From: CAWGXG01 sp963826505
Lineage (GTDB): Bacteria; Chloroflexota; Anaerolineae; Aggregatilineales; Aggregatilineaceae
Assembly: GCA_963826505.1 (NCBI GenBank)
Contig: CAWGXG010000005.1
Location: 372,001-436,000, forward strand
Length of the DNA stretch: 64,000 nucleotides
Direction of reading: 5' to 3'
Part shown: in pieces, positions 33,321-43,300 of the stretch
Position numbering within the stretch: the first letter of the stretch is position 1
Layout: each line of letters starts with the position of its first letter
Notes under the pieces: generated by a model
Told to the model about the DNA's origin: nothing
Databases searched by the model: none
What the model saw: the letters and a program-made list of their open reading frames with translations, nothing else
Program-made: the position numbers and the translations under genes

Positions 33321-33658
33321 GCGTGGAGATCATGGCCATTCAGTTCAATGACGACCCGAACCCGGCACAGATAGACGTTCTGAACCTAAGAAGGAACTCC
33401 AGAGAGTTCCTTCCCCTATTGGCATGGCGTTCGAACACTCCCTTCCCTACGCGCGATTCGATGTCTGCCTTCACCGCTACCCAGACACATCAGCCAGCCA
33501 TGCGGATTGAAGCGCAGCCTCGGCCCACTTCGCCCGAGATCGCGATGCCGCGAACGCGCGGTGCAGGGAGTCCAACGCCCTACCCGACTTCGGATTCATA
33601 CTCCTGCTGTCCTCTCACACAAGTGTCTCGCCACAAACACCCAATTGGCGTGGAGTGA
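33317..33658 (+). CDS. Possible small protein coupled to the helical protein gene
   Basis: A reading of 113 residues begins with an ATG that overlaps the TGA of the helical-protein gene (ATGA), a common form of translational coupling, and ends 72 bp before the first NRPS. The sequence (MSVEIMAIQFNDDPNPAQ..., then Ser/Thr/Pro/Arg-rich) is low in typical protein character and resembles nothing I know. It may be only intergenic sequence; a hairpin lies inside it at 33390-33413. Confidence 0.25.
   Translation: MSVEIMAIQFNDDPNPAQIDVLNLRRNSREFLPLLAWRSNTPFPTRDSMSAFTATQTHQPAMRIEAQPRPTSPEIAMPRTRGAGSPTPYPTSDSYSCCPLTQVSRHKHPIGVE
33390..33413 (+). terminator. Hairpin between the helical-protein gene and the first NRPS
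   Basis: GAAGGAACT pairs with AGTTCCTTC around a six-base loop, a 9-bp perfect stem followed by CCCTATT. No T-run follows, so it is a weak terminator, an attenuator, or a processing site that could lower NRPS expression relative to the helical protein. Confidence 0.4.
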
Positions 33659-33729
33659 AGTTCCCAAAGTGGAATTGACCGCCAGAATCGCGCAATTCTT
33701 GTCGACCACGTGGCAGAGTCGGAGACAGG

Positions 33730-36700
33730 ATGTCTGAAGAGATCTTTTTCTTTCCAGCGTCATTTGCACAGCAGCGTCTGTGGTTTCTCGACCAGCTCAT
33801 GCCGGGCAACCCGTTCTACAACGTCGGGGCGGCGATCCGCCTGGACTTTCGCCTCGACGTCTCCATCTTTGAGCGCTGCCTGAATGAGATTGTGCGGCGG
33901 CACGAGATCCTGCGCACAACCTTCACCGCGGTCGACGGGGAGCCATTCCAGACCGTGACGCCTGAGCGGGTCATGAAAATTGAAGTGGAAGACCTGCAAG
34001 GCATACCCCCGTCCGAGCGTTCGATCGAGGTTCAACGCCGTGCATCTGACGAAGCCACCCGTCCATTTGACCTCGCCAAGGGCCCCTTGATGCGCTCGCG
34101 GCTGCTGCGTCTGAGCGACAGGGAATGGGTGTTCCTGCTGACGATGCACCACATCATCTCAGATGGCTGGTCCCTGGGGCTGCTTTTCCAGGAATTGAGT
34201 GCCCTATATACCGACTTCACGGCTGGTCGTGCGTCGCGCCTGCCAGCGCTGCCGCTCCAATATGCGGACTTCGCCATGTGGCAGCGCAAATACCTCCAGG
34301 GTGACACGCTGGACGAACAACTTGCCTATTGGAAGCAGCAGCTAGACGGGGCTCCGGTCCTGAACCTGCCCACCGACCGACCGCGGCCGATGGCACAAAC
34401 CTTTCGCGGGGCCAACGAGGGGTTGTCGATTTCGTACGAGCTTACCCAGCGCGTCAAAGCGCTGAGTCGACAGCAAGATGCCACCTTGTTCATGACGCTG
34501 CTGGCCGCGTTTACGCTCCTTCTGCACCACTACACAGGCCAGGACGATATCATCATTGGGCTGCCAGTCGCCGGGCGCAATCATCGCGACGTGGAAGCTT
34601 TGATCGGTTTCTTCATCAACTCGCTGGTGCTGCGTACCGATCTTTCGGGTGATCCCACTTTTCTGGAAGTGCTGGGGCGTGTGCGCCAGGTGACGTTGAA
34701 CGCGTTCGCGCATCAGGATCTTCCTTTCGAAAAGCTGGTAGAGGAACTTCAGCCCACGCGCGACCTGAGCCGTAATCCGCTGTTCCAGGTCACATTTCAA
34801 TTGATAAATGCACCTACTCTGGAGAATCCAAAACAAAAACCGAAATCAGGTAACCATACCTCGCATGCCGTGGCCCGGCCCCCCGTGGAAGTTCAGAGGG
34901 GCACCGCCATGTTTGACCTTGCGCTGGATGTGTTAGAAGGACCGGACGGACTGCTCGGCCATTTCGAATACAGCACCGATCTATTTGAACAGGCGACCGT
35001 TCGTCGCATGGCGCAGCACTTTCAAGTCCTTCTGAGTGAGATTATCGCCCACCCCGAACGGCGGTCGTCAGAGCTCACCTGCCTGTCCGACACCGAACGA
35101 CATCAGGTGCTTGAGGAATGGAACTGCACAAGCACGGCGTATCCAACCGATTCACTCCTGCACGAGTTCCTTGAGACGCAGACCGCCGCCATGCCAGAAG
35201 CCACGGCAGTTTCCATCGGGGATGCCCACCTCACCTATCGCGAATTGAACGAACGCGCCAACCGGCTTGCCCGCTATTTGCGCAAACGAGGAGTCGGCCC
35301 CGATACACTGGTGGGCATTTGTTTGGAGCGCTCGCTGGAATTGGTTGTGGCGCTGTTTGCGACGCTCAAGGCAGGCGGGGCGTATGTCCCACTCGATCCC
35401 GCCTACCCCAAAGCGCGTCTGGATACCATGCTCGCGCGCGTTGTGGTCATTTTGACTCAGTCGTCGCTGCTGCCCGCACTGCCCGAGCACGAAGCCCCGA
35501 AGGTGTCTCTCGACCGCATTCAGCGTACTTTACTTAGAGAGGGCAAACAGAACCTCGGGTGCCAGGGCACACCTGACAATCTCGCGTATGTTCTGTATAC
35601 ATCCGGCTCGACCGGCCGTCCCAAGGGCGTGATGATTTCCCACCGCGCCATTTGTAATCACATGCATTGGATAAATCGGGTCTTTCCGCTGACTCCCGAG
35701 GATCGTGTCTTACAGCGTACGTCCACATCGTTCGATGCTTCCGTGTGGGAATTCTTCGCCCCGATCATGGCTGGGGCCCGTTTGGTGCTGGCTCCGCCTG
35801 GTGTTCAGGGCGATCCAAATGCGTTGAAGAAACTGATTCTCGACCAGCATATCACGATCATGCAAATCGTCCCCTCTTTGCTGCGTCCGCTGCTGGACGA
35901 GCCAGAGATCGAACAGTGCACCAGCCTGAGGCACGTCTTCTGCGGCGGTGAAGCGCTGCCCGCCGATCTGCAGGCACGTTTCTTTTCGGTTCTGCCCGCC
36001 GCGCTGCACAATCTGTATGGTCCCACGGAAGCCACCATTGACTCGACATGTTGGAGTCCTGAGCCAGGAGATGACGGCCCCACTGTGCCAATCGGTCGCC
36101 CGATCGACAACGCGCGCGCTTACGTGCTCGATGCCTATCTCCACCCGTCCCCGATCGGAGTGCCGGGCCAGTTGTATATCGCGGGCACGGGGCTGGCACG
36201 TGGTTACCTCGATCAGCCGGACCTTACCGCCGAACGCTTCCTGCCCGATCCCTACAGCCCTACCCCAGGCGGGCGCATGTACGCCACTGGCGATCGCGTG
36301 CGTACCTTGCCCAATGGCGCGCTCCAGTTTCTTGAGCGCGTGGACCTTCAGGTGAAGCTGCGCGGCTTCCGTATCGAATTGGGCGAGATCGAAGAGACGC
36401 TGCGCCAGCACAGCGCCGTCCGGCAAGCAGTCGTCGCGGTGAAAAAGGATACGTCAGGCGAGCAGCGGCTGGTGGCTTATATTCTGCCAACAGCAACGCC
36501 CGCGACGGTGGACGAACTGCGTCAGTACTTACGCGCCCACTTGCCCGATTACATGATCCCGTCATATATGATGATGCTGGAAACCTTACCGCTGACGCCT
36601 AACGGCAAACTAGACCGGCGCAGCTTACCGGCGCCCGAACGTGGCAGCCTGGAGCTCACCGAAACCTATCTTGGGCCCCGCACGCCACTTGAAAAGCTGC

Positions 36701-37011
36701 TCGCTCGCCTGTGGGCGGATGTGCTTCAACTCGATCAGGTGGGCATTCTCCATAACTTCTTCAACGAGTTGGGCGGACACTCCCTGTTGGCGACGCAGCT
36801 CATATCGCGTGTTCGCAATCTACTTGGCGTGGAGGTTCCCCTACAACGCATCTTCGAAGCTCCGACTATTGCGGACTTCGCCGCTTCGCTGCTGCACGAC
36901 CCGGACGATGCGAGCCGCATCGAACAGGTGGCCGAACTCTTTCTTGCGGTGGACCAGATGTCCGAAGACGAGGTCGACGCGATGCTCGCCGACAGCGACT
37001 TCCACGAGTAG
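33730..37011 (+). CDS. NRPS module 1: C-A-PCP (first residue probably glutamine)
   Basis: 1093 residues. The condensation domain begins at once (FPASFAQQRLWFLDQLMPG) with HHIISDGWS at residues 140-148. The adenylation domain runs from about 470 to 960, with YTSGSTGRPKG near 623, FDASVWE at 668-674, and NGKLDRR at the end. PCP follows with the attachment Ser1018 in LGGHSLL. Pocket residues read as D-A-W-Q-F-G-L-I-D plus the late Lys, which I recall as a glutamine-type code. A C domain at the very start without an upstream loading module suggests that it either accepts an acyl or amino donor from a separate carrier protein, or acts as a starter condensation domain. It is separated from the second NRPS by 9 bp. 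Confidence 0.95.
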   Translation: MSEEIFFFPASFAQQRLWFLDQLMPGNPFYNVGAAIRLDFRLDVSIFERCLNEIVRRHEILRTTFTAVDGEPFQTVTPERVMKIEVEDLQGIPPSERSIEVQRRASDEATRPFDLAKGPLMRSRLLRLSDREWVFLLTMHHIISDGWSLGLLFQELSALYTDFTAGRASRLPALPLQYADFAMWQRKYLQGDTLDEQLAYWKQQLDGAPVLNLPTDRPRPMAQTFRGANEGLSISYELTQRVKALSRQQDATLFMTLLAAFTLLLHHYTGQDDIIIGLPVAGRNHRDVEALIGFFINSLVLRTDLSGDPTFLEVLGRVRQVTLNAFAHQDLPFEKLVEELQPTRDLSRNPLFQVTFQLINAPTLENPKQKPKSGNHTSHAVARPPVEVQRGTAMFDLALDVLEGPDGLLGHFEYSTDLFEQATVRRMAQHFQVLLSEIIAHPERRSSELTCLSDTERHQVLEEWNCTSTAYPTDSLLHEFLETQTAAMPEATAVSIGDAHLTYRELNERANRLARYLRKRGVGPDTLVGICLERSLELVVALFATLKAGGAYVPLDPAYPKARLDTMLARVVVILTQSSLLPALPEHEAPKVSLDRIQRTLLREGKQNLGCQGTPDNLAYVLYTSGSTGRPKGVMISHRAICNHMHWINRVFPLTPEDRVLQRTSTSFDASVWEFFAPIMAGARLVLAPPGVQGDPNALKKLILDQHITIMQIVPSLLRPLLDEPEIEQCTSLRHVFCGGEALPADLQARFFSVLPAALHNLYGPTEATIDSTCWSPEPGDDGPTVPIGRPIDNARAYVLDAYLHPSPIGVPGQLYIAGTGLARGYLDQPDLTAERFLPDPYSPTPGGRMYATGDRVRTLPNGALQFLERVDLQVKLRGFRIELGEIEETLRQHSAVRQAVVAVKKDTSGEQRLVAYILPTATPATVDELRQYLRAHLPDYMIPSYMMMLETLPLTPNGKLDRRSLPAPERGSLELTETYLGPRTPLEKLLARLWADVLQLDQVGILHNFFNELGGHSLLATQLISRVRNLLGVEVPLQRIFEAPTIADFAASLLHDPDDASRIEQVAELFLAVDQMSEDEVDAMLADSDFHE

Positions 37012-37020
37012 GCGGCGACC

Positions 37021-40000
37021 ATGGATCGCCCCAACTTCGGCGCAAAAAAGCGCGCACTACTGGAAAAACTTCTGCATGAGCAGGGAGTCGCATCCGCGCG
37101 CCAACAGCAGATTCCTCGACAGCCCGAGCGGGCGCATTATGCGCTCTCGTTCGCTCAGCGCCGCTTGTGGTTCCTGAACCAGCTGGCGCCCGGCAACCCA
37201 TTCTACAATGTCGCTGCCGCCATTCCGCTCGACCTGTGGATCAACGTGACGGCACTCGCTACCAGTTTGCGCGAACTCGTGCAGCGGCACGAAACACTGC
37301 GGACAACCTTCACGGTGCTGGATGGCGAGCCCGTCCAGGTGATCGCTCCGGACGCCGATCCTGAGTTCCCGCAGATCGATCTGCGACATTTAGCGCCCGA
37401 TGAGCGCGAAAAGGAGACACAGCGCCTCACGACCGAGAACGCCCAGGCTCCCTTTGATTTAGAGCATGGCCCATTGATCCGGGCGTGCCTGGTGCGCACA
37501 GGGGATCACGCCTACGTGCTTCTGCTCGCTCTGCACCATATCGTGTGCGACGGCTGGTCGATCAATTTGCTCTCGCATGAGCTGGCGGTGCTCTACGAAG
37601 CTCACGTGCGCTCAGCGCCCGCCAGTTTGCCGGAGTTGCCCATTCAATACCGAGATTTTGCCGCCTGGCAGCAAGACTGGTTTCTTGGGACCGATCAGAA
37701 AGCACAGATCGCTTACTGGAAACAGCAGTTGGCGGATATCAATGCCTTGCAGCTTCCTACCGACCACCCCCGTCCGGCGCTTGCCAGCTATCGGGGAGCG
37801 CACGTGCCGATCGAGATTTCCAAGTCACTCACGCTTGAAGTCCACAGTCTGTGCCGCAGTGAAGGCGCTACACCTTTTATGGCGCTGCTGGCCGTGTTTG
37901 TCAGCCTGCTCTATCGCTACAGCGGCCAGGATGACATACTTATCGGGACACCGATCTCCGGTCGCAATCGCCTGGAGATCGAAAATCTGGTGGGCTTTTT
38001 TGTGAACACTTTGGTCATTCGCGCCGATTTGGCCGGAGATCCGACCTTTCGCGAAGTACTGCGGCGCGTGCGGGATGTCACTTTAGCCGCTTTCGCCCAT
38101 CAAGATGTCCCTTTCGAAAAGCTGGTTGAAGAACTTCAGCCCACCCGGGACTTAAGCCGCAACCCGTTCTTCCAGGTGATGTTTCAGTTCTACAGCCCCC
38201 CTCGCGCGGAAGATCTCCCCACCCCAGCCCAATTGGCCACGCTGCGCATCAACCGGGGCGTATCGATCTTTGATCTGGCCATTCACTTAAGCGAACACGC
38301 TCACGGTTTTTACGGCGTGCTCGACTATTCGTCCGATCTCTTTGAACCAGAGACGGCGCGGCGCATGGCGCGACACTTCGAGACGCTCCTCCAGAGTGCC
38401 GTGGACGCTCCGGATCGCCGCGTGAGTCTGCTGGCTGTCCAATCTGAAGAGGAGCGGCAGGCGATCGTTGATGGCTGGAACAACACCGCATGTGACTACT
38501 CCGACGGCCTGTGCATCCCGGATCTGTTCGAGGAACAGGTGCGAGAAACGCCGGATGCCACCGCGGTGGCCTTCGGCGCCACACATTTGACCTATTGCGA
38601 ACTCAACGATCGGGCGAACCGCCTCGCCTCGCAATTTCAGGCGCTTGGCGCAGGGCCCGATTCTCTCATCGGCATTTATATGGAGCGCTCGATCGAACTT
38701 GTGATTGCGCTGCTGGGGATTCTCAAATCCGGCGCTGCTTATGTCCCGCTCGATCCAGCCTACCCCGCCGCCCGTATCGAGCTCATGGCGCGCGCGGCCG
38801 ATTTTGTCGTGACGCATCCCCCGGTGGCAAACGCATGGACCGCCGAAGGTCCAAAGGTCGTCAGCATCGATGCCGACCCTGACGGCCCCACATCGGTTCC
38901 GATCGGCAATCCCCTGCGCCAGACCAAGCCCGACCATCTGGCTTATGTCATCTACACGTCGGGCTCGACAGGCGCGCCCAAGGGAATCGCAATGACTCAC
39001 CGGGCGCTCGTCAATTTGATAAGCTGGCAGTTGCGCGAGCCAACATTTGCCCACGGGGCGGTCGTTCTGCAATACGCCTCCCCGAGTTTCGACGTCTCAT
39101 TCCAGGAAATCTTTTCTACGTGGTGCTCCGGCGGCACTCTTGTGCTGATCTCTGAAGAGATGCGCCGCGACCCGGCGCTGCTATGGCAGATCATCCAGCA
39201 GCAGCGTGTAGAGCGTCTCTTCGCGCCCTACGTCACCCTTCAGCAGCTGGCCGAAGCGGAGGAAAGCTGGCGCGGCGCTGAATGCAGTCTGCGCGAAGTG
39301 ATCACGGCCGGGGAACAGCTCAAGGTTACGCGCTCGCTCGCGGAACTGTTTGATGCGCTTGGCGACTGTGCGCTAGCCAACCAGTACGGGCCAACTGAAA
39401 CCCATGTCGTCACCGCCTGCGATCTCAGTGGTCCAGCCCTGGAGTGGCCGCCCTTGCCGTCCATTGGCCGCCCGATTGCCAACACCCGGATTTATCTGCT
39501 GGATCGCTATCAGCAGCCGGTGTCAATCGGCGTAACCGGAGAAGTGTATGTCGCGGGTGACGCCCTGGCGCGCGGCTATCTCAATGCCCCGGGGCTTACC
39601 GCCGAACGCTTCGTGCCAGATCCCTACAACCCACAGCCCGGCGCGCGTATGTATCGCACCGGCGATTTGGCTCGCTATTTGTCCAATGGCGCGATTGAGT
39701 TTCTCGGGCGCGCGGATGACCAGATCAAACTCCGTGGGTACCGCATCGAGCCGGGCGAAGTGGAAACTGCCATCGCGAAGCATCCCGTGGTCCAGGAGGT
39801 AGCCGTCGTGCTGCATGGGCGTGATGGATCGCAGCCACAGCTTATCGCCTACGTGGTGGCTGCCCCCGATCAGAACAGCGGCGGAGCGCCCCTCGGACCA
39901 GACATGGACGAGCTTCCCGGAGAGCTGCGACGGTTTGTGCAGGCGCAGCTGCCCGCCTATATGGTGCCATCCCGCGTTGTGCTGCTGGCTTCGATGCCCA

Positions 40001-40359
40001 CCACAGCGAGTGGAAAAGTCGATCGCCGCGCGCTGCCGCTCCCTGACGGAGCGCGTCCGTCGAGCGCCCATGAATACGTTCTGCCGCGTACCGCGCTCGA
40101 AGCCGGCCTTGAACGAATCTGGTCGTCGCTGTTTCACCTGCCACAGATCAGTATCAACGACGATTTCTTCGCTGATCTGGGCGGTCATTCCTTGTTGGCG
40201 ACACAGTTCATATCGGCGGTACGAGACACTTACCGGCTGCAAATGCCGCTCACGCGGATTTTCGAAGCGCCGACGATTGCCGAATTTGCCGTCTACGTCG
40301 AGCAAGCCCTGGTTGAAGAACTGGAAGCGATGGATGTGGACGATGCTGAAACAGGATAA
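37021..40359 (+). CDS. NRPS module 2: C-A-PCP
   Basis: 1112 residues. An N-terminal linker of about 40 residues (MDRPNFGAKKRALLEKLL) precedes the C domain with HHIVCDGWS at 172-180. The adenylation domain has YTSGSTGAPKG near 645 and FDVSFQEIF at 690-698. PCP carries Ser1057 in LGGHSLL. Pocket residues read D-V-Q-F-I-A-Q-V-V. The frame resembles proline-type codes (D-V-Q-x-x-A-H-V-V) but has Gln where His is usual, so the residue is uncertain: proline, or a related small or aliphatic amino acid. The linker and the tight spacing (9 bp after module 1 and directly before module 3) indicate intermolecular docking by linker helices. Confidence 0.95.
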   Translation: MDRPNFGAKKRALLEKLLHEQGVASARQQQIPRQPERAHYALSFAQRRLWFLNQLAPGNPFYNVAAAIPLDLWINVTALATSLRELVQRHETLRTTFTVLDGEPVQVIAPDADPEFPQIDLRHLAPDEREKETQRLTTENAQAPFDLEHGPLIRACLVRTGDHAYVLLLALHHIVCDGWSINLLSHELAVLYEAHVRSAPASLPELPIQYRDFAAWQQDWFLGTDQKAQIAYWKQQLADINALQLPTDHPRPALASYRGAHVPIEISKSLTLEVHSLCRSEGATPFMALLAVFVSLLYRYSGQDDILIGTPISGRNRLEIENLVGFFVNTLVIRADLAGDPTFREVLRRVRDVTLAAFAHQDVPFEKLVEELQPTRDLSRNPFFQVMFQFYSPPRAEDLPTPAQLATLRINRGVSIFDLAIHLSEHAHGFYGVLDYSSDLFEPETARRMARHFETLLQSAVDAPDRRVSLLAVQSEEERQAIVDGWNNTACDYSDGLCIPDLFEEQVRETPDATAVAFGATHLTYCELNDRANRLASQFQALGAGPDSLIGIYMERSIELVIALLGILKSGAAYVPLDPAYPAARIELMARAADFVVTHPPVANAWTAEGPKVVSIDADPDGPTSVPIGNPLRQTKPDHLAYVIYTSGSTGAPKGIAMTHRALVNLISWQLREPTFAHGAVVLQYASPSFDVSFQEIFSTWCSGGTLVLISEEMRRDPALLWQIIQQQRVERLFAPYVTLQQLAEAEESWRGAECSLREVITAGEQLKVTRSLAELFDALGDCALANQYGPTETHVVTACDLSGPALEWPPLPSIGRPIANTRIYLLDRYQQPVSIGVTGEVYVAGDALARGYLNAPGLTAERFVPDPYNPQPGARMYRTGDLARYLSNGAIEFLGRADDQIKLRGYRIEPGEVETAIAKHPVVQEVAVVLHGRDGSQPQLIAYVVAAPDQNSGGAPLGPDMDELPGELRRFVQAQLPAYMVPSRVVLLASMPTTASGKVDRRALPLPDGARPSSAHEYVLPRTALEAGLERIWSSLFHLPQISINDDFFADLGGHSLLATQFISAVRDTYRLQMPLTRIFEAPTIAEFAVYVEQALVEELEAMDVDDAETG

Positions 40360-43300
40360 ATGGTTATGAATCAACGAGAGCCCGATCCGAGAAGCAGGTT
40401 ATCCGCAAAAAAGCTCGCCCTCCTTGAAAGCCGTCTGCGTGGGGAACTGCCTGAGGCCGCCCGCCAACACGCCATCACCCCTCGTCCTGAGCTGGATCGC
40501 ATCCCGCTGTCGTTTGCGCAGCAGCGCTTATGGTTTCTCGACCAACTGATGCCCGGCAGCCCCTTTTACAATATCTACAATGTCGTGCGGGTGACCTATC
40601 CGGTGAATCCGGTTGTCCTTGAACGCAGCATTCAGGAGATTGTGCGGCGGCACGAGGTTTTTCGAACTGTGTTCAGCGTCGAGGAAGGCGAACCGGTCCA
40701 GATCATCAAGTCCACCATGAACGTACCGTTGGAGATGGTCGACTTGCGAGGTCTGGCCCCCGACGAGCGCGAAGCACACGCCCAACAGCGTGCCACAGCC
40801 GAAGTTCACCGCCCGTTCGATCTGGCCGAAGGTCCTCTGCTGCGTACGATCCTGCTCCAGATAAGCGACAGCGACTCGTTGATTTTGATCAGCATGCATC
40901 ACATCGTCACAGATGCCTGGTCGATGGGCATCTTCTTCCGCGAGCTGAACACCTTATACGAAGCCTTCGTCTTCGGCCGTCCGTCGCCGCTGCCCGATCC
41001 CCCGCTCCAATATGCCGATTTCGCCGTGTGGCAGCGTGGGGTGATCCAGGGCGAGTTGAAAGAGCGCGAACTGGACTACTGGCGGCAGCAGCTTGACGGC
41101 GCGCCAGCGCTCCAAATGCCGTCCGATCGACCGCACGGCTCAGTGCAATCGTTTCGCGGTGCCTACATCTCGCTCACTTTTCCTGAGACTTTGAACGACG
41201 CGTTGAAGGATCTGAGCCGCCGCGAAGGCGTGACGCTTTTCATGACGCTGCTGGCCGCCTTCAAAACCCTCATCCACCGTTACACGGGTCAAAACGATAT
41301 TATCGTTGGCTCGCCCATTGCTGGCCGCACCCGCACGGAGCTTGAGCAGATCATTGGCTTTTTCGTGAACACGCTGGTTATGCGCACTCGTCTTTCGGAT
41401 GAGTTTTCGTTTCGCGAGTTGCTGCATGTTGTGCAAAAGGTGGCCCTTGAGGCGTATGCGCATCAAGATCTGCCGTTTGAGATGCTGGTCGAGGAACTCC
41501 AGCCGGAGCGCGATCCGAGTCGCAACCCGCTCTTCCAGGTGATGTTTCAAGTGATCACTATGGCCAGCAATGATGGCGCACCCGCCGCGCCCGATCTGCC
41601 GCTCGAAATTAAGGTCGATACCGCCAAGTTCGACCTGACACTGACGCTGACCGATACCGGAAGCCTGCTCACCGGGTCACTCGAGTACAACACCGATCTC
41701 TTCGACGAAGAGACCGCCGCGCGTCTTATTCGCTGCTACCAGACTCTGCTGGAAGGCATCGCCGCCGATCCCGACATGCGGCTGGGCGATCTTCCCCTGT
41801 TGAGCGCAGAGGAACAAAAGCAGCTCGTGGTCGACAATAACGCGACCACGTCCGAATTCCCCGGCGAGACACCGGTACACCGTTTGTTTGAAGCACAAGC
41901 AGCCACAACCCCTGATGCGCCAGCCGTAACGATGGAGGGCCGGACGGTTTCCTATCGCGAGCTGAACGAGCAGGCGAATCAACTCGCGCATTATCTGCGC
42001 CGCAAGGGAGTCACGCCGCAGCAGGCCATCGGCATCGGCCTGGAACGCTCGATCGAGATGATCGTCGCAACACTGGCTGTCCTGAAGGCGGGCGCGGTCT
42101 ACCTGCCGCTTGACCCCACCCACCCTAAACAGCGGCTGGCTACCATGCTCACCGATGCGCGCGCTCCGCTGCTCTTAACCAACCGCTCGTTTCGGGACAG
42201 GGTGCCTGATGCGCTGGAACAGATCATCGAATTGGACGCGGACCAGCAGTACATTGCCCAGGAGAACACGTCAAATCTGGACGGATATTCCGGGGGCGGT
42301 CAGGTTGCCTACATCATGTATACCTCCGGCTCGACGGGCACGCCCAAGGGCATCATGATTCCCCACAAGGGGATAGCGCGTCTGGTGCTCAACACCAATT
42401 ACATCACGATCCGGCCCGGAGATCGCATGACGCACGCATCCAACTGTTCCTTTGATGCGGCAACATTCGAGATCTGGGGGGCACTGCTTAATGGAGCCCA
42501 TCTCATCATAGTACCTAAAGACGTGACGCTGTCCTATGAAGAATACGCGAACTTCATCCAGAAACAGCACATCGACGTCCTGTTCTTGACTACAGCACTC
42601 TTTAACCAACTCGCTCAGCACGCGCCCTGGACATTCCACACGGTGCGCGACCTGTTCTTTGGGGGCGAGGCCGCCGACGCGCGCTGGGTGCGCGAGGTGC
42701 TACAGCACGGGGCGCCCAATCGCTTGCTGCATGTGTATGGCCCCACAGAAAGCACGACCTACGCCATGTGGCAGCTTGTCAGAGACGTGCCGCAGGGGGC
42801 ATCTACGATCCCGATCGGGCGGGCCGTTGGCAACACACAGATCTACCTGCTGGACCAGCGGTTGCATCCGGTACCAATTGGAGTTCCGGGCGAGCTTTAT
42901 ATCGGCGGAGAGGGGTTGGCACACGGCTATCTCAACCAACCAGCCATGACCGCCGAAAACTTTATTCCGAATCCGTTTGCGTCCTCAGGCGCACGGCTGT
43001 ACAAGACCGGCGACCTCGCCCAATTCCTCGCTGACGGCGCGATCGAGTTTCTCGGTCGTGCAGACCAGCAGATCAAGCTGCGCGGCTTTCGCATTGAGCT
43101 TGGCGAGATTCAAATCAGCCTGGAGGCATTTCCGGGCGTGCGCGCCGCCGCAGTGATCATGCGCAAAGATCGTCCCGGCGATCCCCGTCTGGTGGCCTAC
43201 CTGGTGCCGGAACCGGGTGCTGACGTACCGATCGACACACTGCGCACATTCTTACGCGACCAACTGCCCGAATATATGATCCCGGCAGCGTTCGTCCTGC

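Noticed and set aside
35710..36426. A minus-strand reading of 238 residues inside the first NRPS
   Set aside because: Antisense shadow; the plus strand has intact adenylation motifs.
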